Part shown: one piece after another, positions 1 through 6,705 of the stretch
Position numbering within the stretch: the stretch's first letter is position 1
Layout of the letters: each line of letters opens with the position of its first letter
Source of the DNA: Bacteroidales bacterium
GTDB lineage: Bacteria; Bacteroidota; Bacteroidia; Bacteroidales; UBA932
NCBI GenBank assembly: GCA_018433265.1
Contig: JAHDRO010000248.1
Span: 1 to 8,563 of the forward strand
DNA length: 8,563 bases
Direction: 5' to 3'
Position numbers and translations under genes: made by a program
Notes under the pieces: model-generated
Told to the model about the DNA's origin: nothing
Database searches by the model: none
Seen by the model: only the letters and a program-made list of their open reading frames with translations

Positions 1-135
1 ATTCAGTTTGAAATGAAATACAAAAAATACGAAAAGGGACAGAGAGCTGTCAGTACAAGCTATACAGAAGAACGACAATTGACTTTATCTATTCCTTTAA
101 GGTTAAAAAAATTTTATCTCTACACCAGACTTTGA
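1..135 (+). pseudogene. Upstream in-frame fragment of the outer-membrane protein gene, ending at TGA 133-135
   Basis: Frame 1 is open from the left edge for 44 codons and then meets TGA at 133-135. The translation (beginning IQFEMKYKKYEKGQRAVSTS and ending LKKFYLYTRL) is the alternating polar/aromatic pattern of outer-membrane beta strands. The same frame resumes directly after the stop with the same kind of sequence for another 459 codons. I therefore read this as the 5' side of the gene that continues at 136, with the true start left of the window. The TGA may be a nonsense mutation or a single-base sequencing error, since TGG, TCA and TTA are each one change away. A reassigned TGA is unlikely: TGG encodes Trp throughout the window, and TGA ends the aminotransferase gene at 5529-5531. 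Confidence 0.6.
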
Positions 136-1515
136 TTGAATCAATACCTTTTACAGACTTCAAAATACACAACGGCTGAATTGCTGTTTTCCGGTTCTCT
201 GTTAGGGATAAACACTAATCTGACTACTAATGCACAATACAGTGAAGGTGAAGATCCTACTATTTTCAGTTCTCTTGCAATGTCTCTTCGACTTCCCGGT
301 TATTTTATTCTTACACCTCAGGCTCAATATAACTACAACCTGGGAAAATTTACAACTGCTAGAATTGGACTCGAGAAAAAAATCTTTAAAAAAGGATATT
401 TCAACTTCGCCTATGAACGTAATGTCAGTGAAAGATATAATAATTTTGAACTTGGCTTCCGCTATGACTTTTCTTTTGCACAGGCAGGAGTCATTGCCCA
501 AAGAACAGGGCAGAAAACAACTTTTACAGAATCGGCTAATGGAAGTATTATCGTTGATTCTAAAACAAAATATATTGGAGCAAGCGGAAGATCAACTGTC
601 GGGACGGGAGGACTGGTAATTTATTCTTTTATGGATATCAACTGCAACGGGAAACGTGATGAAGGTGAACCTAAGGCATATGGACTTCAAGTGCATATCA
701 ATGGAGGACGTATGGAAAAGAACGATAAAGACACAACAATAAGGATTTTCGAGCTCGAACCTTACGCTGACCACATTTTAACACTCGATGGCAGTGCATT
801 TGACAACATCTCTTGGCAAATGAAAATGACCAGCATTAAAGTTACTGTAACTCCCAACATGTTTCGTAAGATAGAGGTGCCCGTATATGTGCTAGGCGAA
901 ATCTCCGGCTATGTCTACATGCAATCCGGAGAGCGAAGAAAAGGCCAGGGAAGAATTCTTGTAAACATTTATAATGCAGATGGAGTACTTGTTAAGTCTA
1001 CCATGAGTGAATCAGATGGATATTTCAGCTATCTTGGTCTAAAGCCGGGAAATTATATTGCAGGAATAGATTCTTCTCAAATGACAAAACTTGAAATGGT
1101 TGCCTCTCCGGAAATAAAATTCAGTATTAAACCTAATATCGATGGTGATGTCATTGATACGTTTCAGTTTATTATCAAAAAGATTAAAGAAACGGCTCCT
1201 GAAACCATTACTGTTAAAAAGGGTTCAGACACCACATCTGTCAACAGACGAATTCAAAAACCCGATAAATCAAATGTGTATACTGTACAACTAGCAGCTT
1301 TGAGAAAAAAAGTCGATATAGGCTCTGTTTTTGGGATGTTAATGAAAGCTATGCCTCAGCTTAAAATTGAAGAATCGTTGGAAAAAGACGGTCTGTATCA
1401 TTATCGTACAGGGAAGTTCAGTACTCCTCGAGAAGCTAGGGAATTAGCCAAGAAAATTGTGACAAGTGGCTGGAAAGATTACTATATAGTAAATGTGAAA
1501 AATACTACTGAATAA
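136..1515 (+). CDS. Outer-membrane usher-like beta-barrel protein, C-terminal part, with SdrB-like, regulatory-like and SPOR domains (probably disrupted gene)
   Basis: The first codon here is TTG directly after the in-frame TGA; it has no ribosome binding site, so it is probably not a real start. Numbered from that TTG, residues 1-120 are amphipathic barrel strands. Residues 161-182 carry FMDINCNGKRDEGEP, the D-x-N-x-NG-x-x-D-x-GE pattern of SdrB-like surface domains and of the C-terminal region of usher-like proteins. Residues 254-312 are a carboxypeptidase-regulatory/CNA-B-like beta-sandwich with the typical G-x-F-x-Y-x-x-L-x-P-G-x-Y. Residues 380-455 are a SPOR domain (VYTVQLAAL, then YRTGKFSTPREARELAKKI), a fold known to bind peptidoglycan with denuded glycans. 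The likely place is the outer membrane, with the SPOR end facing the periplasm. The exact family is unresolved: fimbrial usher-like and generic Bacteroidota barrel protein are both possible. The gene ends with TAA and overlaps the convergent NtrC-type gene by 11 nt. Confidence 0.7.
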   Translation: MNQYLLQTSKYTTAELLFSGSLLGINTNLTTNAQYSEGEDPTIFSSLAMSLRLPGYFILTPQAQYNYNLGKFTTARIGLEKKIFKKGYFNFAYERNVSERYNNFELGFRYDFSFAQAGVIAQRTGQKTTFTESANGSIIVDSKTKYIGASGRSTVGTGGLVIYSFMDINCNGKRDEGEPKAYGLQVHINGGRMEKNDKDTTIRIFELEPYADHILTLDGSAFDNISWQMKMTSIKVTVTPNMFRKIEVPVYVLGEISGYVYMQSGERRKGQGRILVNIYNADGVLVKSTMSESDGYFSYLGLKPGNYIAGIDSSQMTKLEMVASPEIKFSIKPNIDGDVIDTFQFIIKKIKETAPETITVKKGSDTTSVNRRIQKPDKSNVYTVQLAALRKKVDIGSVFGMLMKAMPQLKIEESLEKDGLYHYRTGKFSTPREARELAKKIVTSGWKDYYIVNVKNTTE

Positions 1516-2863
1516 GCTTGTACTTCTCAATCTTGGCATTAAGGGTCGGCCTTGAAATGTCAAGTATTCTGGATGCCTCCAATTTATTCCAGTTAACCGA
1601 TTCAAGCACTCTTTTTATGTAGTTCTTCTCTAATTCGGCCAATGTAGTAAGAAAACTGTATTCTTCCTGCTTGTAAATATCCCCCTGGAATCTGTTTATT
1701 AGTACAATATTCTCTTTCTCAAGCACATCATTCTTGGAAACAATCATGGCTTGCAGAATTGTGTTTTCAAGCTCTCTGACATTACCCGGCCAATTGTGTT
1801 GCTGAAGCATTTCGATGACTCCGTCACCTATTTTGGTAATATTTCTGTTATATCTTTTGTTAAGCTTATATAGAAAATGAATAACCAAATCACCTATGTC
1901 CTCTTTTCTCTCCCTCAATGGCGGCATATCAATGGTAAATACTTTCAACCTGTAATAGATATCTTCCCTGAATTTACCTTCTTCAATAAGCTTTTCAAGG
2001 TTCTTATTAGTTGCAGTAATTATCCTTGCTCTCATTGGAATAGGAGTCTCTCCTCCTACCTTTTCAAATTCAAGTTCCTGAATAACTCTTAAAAGTTTAA
2101 CCTGCGTATTTAGAGATATTTCTGATATTTCATCAAGGAAAATAGTCCCCTCTCCTGCTAGTTCAAACTTGCCTTTTTTGTCCCTGATTGAGTCTGTAAA
2201 AGCCCCTTTGACATGTCCAAACAATTCGCTTTCAAGCAAAGTTTCTGTAAGTGCACTGCAATTAACAACCACCAAGGGTTCGGAACGAGTTATTCCGGAG
2301 TAGTGTATCATTCTTGCAATCATCTCCTTTCCCGTACCTGTTTCTCCCTGAATAAGCACATTTACTCTGTTCATGGAGACCATCCCGATACTTTTGAAAA
2401 TCTCTTTCATCCTGGGAGTTTTTCCAACCAAAATGTTATTGTCCAGAATGCTCTCGCTTGAAACGTCGGTTTTAATAACTCCAACAAGTTTTTTACTTCT
2501 CTCTACAGATTCTAAAGCATTTCTGACAGTCGATTTTAAAAGTTCCGGAGAAACCGGCTTCTCGAGAAAATCGTAAGCCCCAAGTTGAATCGCCTTAATC
2601 GTCAAGACAACATCGCCAAATGCAGTAAGAATGATCACAGGCATATTCATCTTTCTTTTTCTGATCTCTTCAAGCACCTCTATACCGTTCATTCCGGGCA
2701 TCTGATAATCTGTAATAGTCAAATCAGGTTGTTCAGAGCGTATCAATTGCAATCCTGAAGGACCATCTTCAGCCTCAAGAACATCGTATCCCTCCTTCAT
2801 TAGCGTCATTTTAAACACTTTGCGAACGAGTTTGTCATCGTCTATGATTAATATCTTTTTCAT
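1505..2863 (-). CDS. NtrC-family sigma-54-dependent response regulator (REC-AAA+-Fis HTH)
   Basis: This 452-residue protein has the usual three-domain length and order. The receiver spans about residues 3-118, with acidic pair D8/D9, phospho-acceptor D52 (TDYQMPG), T80 and K102. The AAA+ domain spans about 143-372: Walker A GETGTGKE at 173-180, Walker B IFLDE at 241-245, arginine-rich FREDIYYRL at 298-306 and WPGNVREL at 358-365. A Fis-type helix-turn-helix lies at 427-449 (SRILDISRPTLNAKIEKY). Members bind enhancer-like sites and use ATP to open sigma-54 holoenzyme promoters after phosphorylation. The loop that contacts sigma-54 reads GAFTDS (220-225) rather than GAFTGA; the Thr is kept. The gene is last in the run, 16 nt after the Hpt gene, so Hpt is a plausible phosphate donor. 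Its targets are unknown. No sigma-54 -24/-12 site was found by eye in this window. Confidence 0.95.
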   Translation of the reverse strand: MKKILIIDDDKLVRKVFKMTLMKEGYDVLEAEDGPSGLQLIRSEQPDLTITDYQMPGMNGIEVLEEIRKRKMNMPVIILTAFGDVVLTIKAIQLGAYDFLEKPVSPELLKSTVRNALESVERSKKLVGVIKTDVSSESILDNNILVGKTPRMKEIFKSIGMVSMNRVNVLIQGETGTGKEMIARMIHYSGITRSEPLVVVNCSALTETLLESELFGHVKGAFTDSIRDKKGKFELAGEGTIFLDEISEISLNTQVKLLRVIQELEFEKVGGETPIPMRARIITATNKNLEKLIEEGKFREDIYYRLKVFTIDMPPLRERKEDIGDLVIHFLYKLNKRYNRNITKIGDGVIEMLQQHNWPGNVRELENTILQAMIVSKNDVLEKENIVLINRFQGDIYKQEEYSFLTTLAELEKNYIKRVLESVNWNKLEASRILDISRPTLNAKIEKYKLIQ

Positions 2864-2879
2864 ACAGATTTAAATGTTC

Positions 2880-3233
2880 TTAAATAAGTCCTTTCAAATA
2901 AGTTATACTGTTCTCAATCACGAGGATGATTCTTTCTATCCTCTCATTCAAGTCTTTCATATTGACACTTCCCGAATTTATGAGCTTGACTTCTGGAACA
3001 ATCGAATTTACACCAACATAAGTTAGCTGTGTTATCAATTTGTGAGTAGCAAATTTGAGCTTTTCATGATCCTTCGCCTCAGCACTCTCTTTCATCATTT
3101 TTATTAACTTAGGAGCCTCATCCAGAAATATTGAAATTATCTCTTTCATAGCATCCTCGTCTCCATCCGTTAATTCTCTTAAATATGAGAGATCGGGTAA
3201 AGGATATTTCTGATTATCGATACTATCTTGCAT
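2880..3233 (-). CDS. Stand-alone histidine phosphotransfer (Hpt) protein
   Basis: This is a small, all-helical, soluble protein of 117 residues, the usual size of a free Hpt protein. The N-terminal part (DLSYLRELTDGDEDAMKEII, about 14-33, then FLDEAPKLIKMM) matches the Hpt opening helices. The phosphorylatable histidine is H64 in FATHKLITQLTYVG. The family pattern is roughly H-x-L-K-G with a later G. Here H64, K65, L66 and the later G74 are kept, while the usual K-G is replaced by I-T, so the call rests on the overall layout as much as on the motif. It lies 9 nt after the receiver-kinase gene and 16 nt before the sigma-54 activator, the expected place for the phosphorelay intermediate between them. 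No Shine-Dalgarno is seen before its ATG. Confidence 0.85.
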   Translation of the reverse strand: MQDSIDNQKYPLPDLSYLRELTDGDEDAMKEIISIFLDEAPKLIKMMKESAEAKDHEKLKFATHKLITQLTYVGVNSIVPEVKLINSGSVNMKDLNERIERIILVIENSITYLKGLI

Positions 3234-3242
3234 ATAAAATAT

Positions 3243-4382
3243 TTATTTTTTTTCCAAACTGGTGGCAGTTGGTATGTCAAAAACAAAAGTGGAACCCTCT
3301 CCTTCAGTTGAGGTAAACTTCAATGTCCCTCCGTTACGCCTAACAAATTCGTTACAAATCAAGAGTCCGAGCCCTGATCCCTCCTCATTGTCCGTTCCAT
3401 AACTTGTAAAATGTATGTCAGGCTGAAAGAGCTTTTCCTGATTGTCCTGACTTATTCCTGTACCATAATCCCGTACTGCTATATTTACTCTATCTTCGGC
3501 CTCTTCAATAACTATGTCGACATTAGAATTCTCGTAACTGAACTTAATGGCATTGCTTATTAAGTTTCTCAGCGAAGTTTTGGCCATATCAATATCTATT
3601 CTTGCGATACGGTTTGTCGAACCAATAATGTTTATTTTGACCTTTTTGAGTGCAGCTACACCTTTCTGAACCTCAACAACGCCGTTAATAAGGTTCATAA
3701 CATCTACATTATCCTGAAAAACAGTATTCAACCTTCCCGTCTGACTCTTTGTCCACTTTAAAAGATTATCGAGAAGAGAAAAACTGTCGTCAGTAAGTCT
3801 GTTTGCCATTGTCAAAAGTTCATATATGTCTTCTCCAATGTTTTCAGGCTTTATTTCTGAAATCAGTACCTCCATTACCATTCTTATGGATGCTATAGGA
3901 CCTCTTAGATCGTGTGCTATGACTGAATAAAGTTTATCTCTTCCAATTATTGTCTTTCTGAGCTCCTCTGTCTGTCTTTGAATAATTCTCTTTGCCTCAA
4001 TCAATGAGATCTGATGATTAATTCTCGTGAGAAGCTCATCTTTGTTAAAGGGTTTGGATATGTAATCTGCTGCTCCAAATCTGAAACCTTGAACAACATC
4101 TTCTGTAGAGTTTAAAGCAGACAAAAAGATTATTGGAATATCGGCATATTCAGGTGTCTCCTTTAATCTTTTCGCCACCTCGTGCCCATCCATTACAGGC
4201 ATCATTATATCGAGCAAAATTAGGTCGGGCTTTTGCTTATTGACCGCTTCGAGTGCGTCTCTGCCATTCAAGGCTGTCATTGTTTTATAACCAGCCTTGG
4301 ATATTAACAACCGGAGGAGAAGAACGTTTGCATCTACATCATCCACAATTAATATTGTGTAATCATGATTGTTTATATCCAT
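3243..4382 (-). CDS. Soluble receiver-histidine kinase (REC at the N terminus, then HisKA and HATPase_c)
   Basis: The protein has 379 residues. The receiver spans about 8-125: acidic pair D14/D15, phospho-acceptor D58 (LLDIMMPVMDG), S88 and K110. A helical linker at 125-150 (QISLIEAKRIIQRQTEELRK) looks like a coiled coil. HisKA follows with H157 in VIAHDLRGP. HATPase_c has the N box at N273/N277 (RNLISNAIKFS), G1 DYGTGI at 305-310 and G2 GSGLGL at 335-340. No signal peptide, membrane segment, PAS or GAF domain is present, so the kinase is cytosolic and its input is probably phosphorylation of its own receiver or a partner protein. The receiver-first order differs from classical hybrid kinases, where it is C-terminal. 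The ATG lies 2 nt after the UXS stop codon, which implies translational coupling. Phosphate probably passes on through the adjacent Hpt protein. Confidence 0.93.
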   Translation of the reverse strand: MDINNHDYTILIVDDVDANVLLLRLLISKAGYKTMTALNGRDALEAVNKQKPDLILLDIMMPVMDGHEVAKRLKETPEYADIPIIFLSALNSTEDVVQGFRFGAADYISKPFNKDELLTRINHQISLIEAKRIIQRQTEELRKTIIGRDKLYSVIAHDLRGPIASIRMVMEVLISEIKPENIGEDIYELLTMANRLTDDSFSLLDNLLKWTKSQTGRLNTVFQDNVDVMNLINGVVEVQKGVAALKKVKINIIGSTNRIARIDIDMAKTSLRNLISNAIKFSYENSNVDIVIEEAEDRVNIAVRDYGTGISQDNQEKLFQPDIHFTSYGTDNEEGSGLGLLICNEFVRRNGGTLKFTSTEGEGSTFVFDIPTATSLEKK

Positions 4383-4384
4383 TT

Positions 4385-5320
4385 CTAAAAAACTTTATTC
4401 CTGAAATAATCAATTGTCCTTTCCAAACCGTCATCAAGCTGTATCTTCGGCTCCCAGTTTAACAAATTCTTTGCCAGAGTAATATCGGGCTTTCGTTGAC
4501 GGGGATCGTCCATCGGCAAATCTCTCTTTACAATCCTGGATTTTGAACCTGTAAGCCTTATCACTTTTTTTGCCAAATCAATGATCGAGAACTCGTCAGG
4601 GTTCCCAATGTTAATTGGCCCAATGAAGGAATCGTCTGTGTCCATTACTTTTATCATTCCATCAATCAAATCATCAACATATTGAAAACTTCTCGTCTGC
4701 AAGCCATCTCCATATATGGTAATATCTTCATTTTTAATGGCCTGCATGATGAAATTGGAGATAACTCTTCCGTCACAGGGATGCATATTTGGACCATAAG
4801 TGTTGAATATCCGTACAATCTTTATTCTTACTTTGTTCTGTCTGTGATAATCCATAAAAAGAGTTTCTGCACACCTTTTACCCTCATCATAACACGATCT
4901 GATACCTATTGGATTTACATTCCCCCAATAGGATTCAGGTTGCGGATGAACAGTAGGATCCCCGTAAATCTCACTTGTGGAAGCTTGAAGAATTTTTGCA
5001 TTTACTCTTTTTGCCAGACCGAGCATATTTATGGCTCCCATAACAGAGGTCTTTATGGTTTTAATCGGATTGTATTGATACTGAATGGGAGATGCAGGAC
5101 ATGCAAGATTGTAAATCTGATCAATCTCAGCATGAAACGGGTTTATTACATCGTGTCTGATTACCTCAAAATGAGGATTCCCAATAAGTGAAAGGAGGTT
5201 ATCCTTACTACCTGTGAAATAATTATCCAGGCATATAACATCATTGCCCTCTGCGAGAAGCCTTTTGCAGAGATGAGAACCAATAAATCCAGCCCCCCCT
5301 GTCACTAAAATTCTTTGCAT
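4385..5320 (-). CDS. uxs: UDP-glucuronate decarboxylase (UDP-xylose synthase), extended SDR family
   Basis: The enzyme converts UDP-glucuronate to UDP-xylose with NAD+ as a recycled cofactor, in the cytosol, giving a donor for surface polysaccharide or glycoprotein synthesis. The protein has 311 residues, the usual length for a bacterial UXS. The Rossmann motif [11 protein letters not shown] is at residues 7-17. Two stretches distinguish UXS from the related 4-epimerases and dehydratases: [15 protein letters not shown] at 71-85 and [19 protein letters not shown] at 131-149. The catalytic set is T115, E117, Y144 and K148 (YDEGK). FNTYGP at 172-177 and the DDPRQRKPD segment at 271-279 are also typical. 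The ATG is well placed, directly before the Rossmann strand. The gene is first in a run with three signalling genes. A related decarboxylase or epimerase is the only real alternative. Confidence 0.94.
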   Translation of the reverse strand: MQRILVTGGAGFIGSHLCKRLLAEGNDVICLDNYFTGSKDNLLSLIGNPHFEVIRHDVINPFHAEIDQIYNLACPASPIQYQYNPIKTIKTSVMGAINMLGLAKRVNAKILQASTSEIYGDPTVHPQPESYWGNVNPIGIRSCYDEGKRCAETLFMDYHRQNKVRIKIVRIFNTYGPNMHPCDGRVISNFIMQAIKNEDITIYGDGLQTRSFQYVDDLIDGMIKVMDTDDSFIGPINIGNPDEFSIIDLAKKVIRLTGSKSRIVKRDLPMDDPRQRKPDITLAKNLLNWEPKIQLDDGLERTIDYFRNKVF

Positions 5321-5358
5321 GCTTCTCTTTATTTTGATTATTAAAGTAATGTCTGTTA

Positions 5359-5385
5359 CAAATATAAATATTTATTATTTACAAA
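5359..5385 (-). promoter_or_regulatory. Candidate Bacteroidota-type promoter for the UXS-signalling operon
   Basis: On the minus strand TATATTTG (5366-5359) fits the Bacteroidota -7 consensus TAnnTTTG. A TTTG (5385-5382) lies upstream as a possible -33 element. The spacer is 15 nt, shorter than the usual 19 or so, so the -33 assignment is weak. The -7 box is 38 nt before the UXS ATG. The region is very AT-rich, so a chance match is possible. Confidence 0.4.
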
Positions 5386-5461
5386 CAGATTAGCTTTTTA
5401 AATTTCACATATGTAATAAAAATTTTTACACTTGTGTAACATATTTAATACTAATTTGGAC

Positions 5462-5499
5462 AAAAAAGAGGGTGCACAAAATTTCTTCTGCACACCCTC
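5462..5499 (-). terminator. Intrinsic terminator of the membrane redox/cysteine desulfurase operon
   Basis: Read on the minus strand, 5499-5468 folds as an 11-bp stem with two G-U pairs around a 10-nt loop (arms GAGGGTGTGCA and TGTGCACCCTC). It is followed at once by six T (5467-5462). It lies 29 nt after the aminotransferase stop codon. The plus strand has no T-run after the stem, so it works in one direction. It separates this operon from the UXS operon, which therefore needs its own promoter. Confidence 0.9.
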
Positions 5500-5528
5500 G
5501 GAACTGAGCTCCGCTTTATTTCCGTGAA

Positions 5529-6695
5529 TCAGTTCTTCAAAGCTGCAATCTCCTTCACGGCAGAGATTGCTGCATTTATGTCCTCTTCAGTATTAAAGGC
5601 TCCAACACTCATACGTACTGTTCCATGAATATCTGCAGTACCAATATGCTGGTGAACCTTTGGAGCACATTGTAATCCTGTTCTGACTGCAATGCCATAA
5701 TCTACATCAAGCATTGTTCCTACATCTCCTGCTTCAAATCCTTTTATATTAAACGAAAGAACAGGGTTTTTGTTCACTTTTGACGTTGCACAATATGTGG
5801 TTACGCCCTCTATCTGCTGAAGTTCTCTACGAAGTTTGTCCCAAAGTTCAACTTCTCTGTTGTGAATTGTCATTATTCCCTGCTCTGTTATCCACTTAAC
5901 TCCTGCATAAAGACCAGCTACTCCGAGAATATTAAGAGTTCCGTACTCCAGTCTGTATGGATACTCCTCAAGATGTCCGGGATAAGCTGAACGTACTCCG
6001 GTGCCACCTGCTCTTGTGTGTTTTATGTCTATCCCTTCACGCACATAGGAACCTCCTATTCCCGTAGGTCCCATAAGACACTTATGCCCTGTGAAACAAT
6101 AAACATCTGCATTACAAATCTGCATATCGAAATCTACTGCTCCAGCACCCTGGCTACCGTCAACGACAAATATCACTCCCTTGTCCTTACATATTTTACC
6201 TATTTCTGCTAAAGGCTGGATTGTTCCAAGAACATTTGAACAGTGGGTGACAATTACAAATTTTGTGTTTTCCTTAATGGCCTTCTTAATATCATCCGGA
6301 TCAACATATCCTGTTAACGGATCAAATGGAACATAAGTAACATCTATGGTTCCAGCCTGTTGATGCATGTAAAGAGGCCTTAGTACAGAGTTATGCTCCA
6401 GTAAAGTAGTAACTACGTGTATGCCTTTCTCTACAAGCCCATTAATTATCAAATTGAGTGAGTCTGTGGCGTTATAGCTAAATGTTAGACGGTTATGATC
6501 TGCTCCCCCATTAAAAAGTTTAGTGAGCATCTTTCTTGTGCTATTTACTACATCCTCTGCCTCAAGAGCTGCATCAAAACCTGATCTTCCGGGACTAACC
6601 CCTTTAGTTCGGTAAAAAGAGTTCATGAAATCGTAGACAACATCAGGTTTTGGAAAGCTGGTTGCCGAGTTGTCGAGATAGATAAGTTTACTCAT
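5529..6695 (-). CDS. Class V aminotransferase, cysteine desulfurase family (SufS-like)
   Basis: This PLP enzyme family takes sulfur from L-cysteine as a persulfide and releases alanine, feeding Fe-S cluster or other sulfur pathways. The protein has 388 residues, a normal length. It opens with IYLDNSATSFPKP (5-17), as expected for the fold. PLP-site residues are H101 (LEHNS), D179 and Q182 (VVDGSQGAG), and the Schiff-base lysine K205 (FTGHKCLMGP). The catalytic cysteine is C343 in RTGLQCAPKVH, with R361 near the end (TVRMSVGAFN). SPGRSG at 34-39 and the TGLQCAP form resemble the subgroup of cysteine desulfurase-family proteins close to SufS rather than classical IscS. No SufE, SufU or IscU gene is in view. 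It starts 10 nt after the Fe-S protein gene and is last before the terminator. A different sulfur or selenium substrate cannot be excluded. Confidence 0.9.
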   Translation of the reverse strand: MSKLIYLDNSATSFPKPDVVYDFMNSFYRTKGVSPGRSGFDAALEAEDVVNSTRKMLTKLFNGGADHNRLTFSYNATDSLNLIINGLVEKGIHVVTTLLEHNSVLRPLYMHQQAGTIDVTYVPFDPLTGYVDPDDIKKAIKENTKFVIVTHCSNVLGTIQPLAEIGKICKDKGVIFVVDGSQGAGAVDFDMQICNADVYCFTGHKCLMGPTGIGGSYVREGIDIKHTRAGGTGVRSAYPGHLEEYPYRLEYGTLNILGVAGLYAGVKWITEQGIMTIHNREVELWDKLRRELQQIEGVTTYCATSKVNKNPVLSFNIKGFEAGDVGTMLDVDYGIAVRTGLQCAPKVHQHIGTADIHGTVRMSVGAFNTEEDINAAISAVKEIAALKN

Positions 6696-6705
6696 AACAT
6701 TTATT

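Noticed and set aside
133..135. TGA read as an amino acid through an alternative genetic code
   Set aside because: TGA at 5529-5531 ends the aminotransferase at its normal length just before a terminator, and TGG is used for Trp in all genes here.
202..501. 99-codon minus-strand open frame inside the outer-membrane gene
   Set aside because: It is antisense to clear barrel and SPOR-protein coding sequence and shows no recognisable motif.
1532..1552. Sigma-54 -24/-12 promoter (TTGGCA near 1532)
   Set aside because: No matching TTGC-type -12 element at the right spacing, and it lies inside coding sequence. A by-eye search of the other gaps also found none.
4682..5191. 169-codon plus-strand open frame across the UXS gene
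   Set aside because: It is the shadow of a strongly conserved enzyme gene on the other strand; the translation has no domain-like pattern.
5321..5528. Small gene or RNA in the largest intergenic gap
   Set aside because: The gap is explained by the terminator (5462-5499) and a possible promoter near 5359-5385; the rest is AT-rich with no open frame or further structure that I can support.
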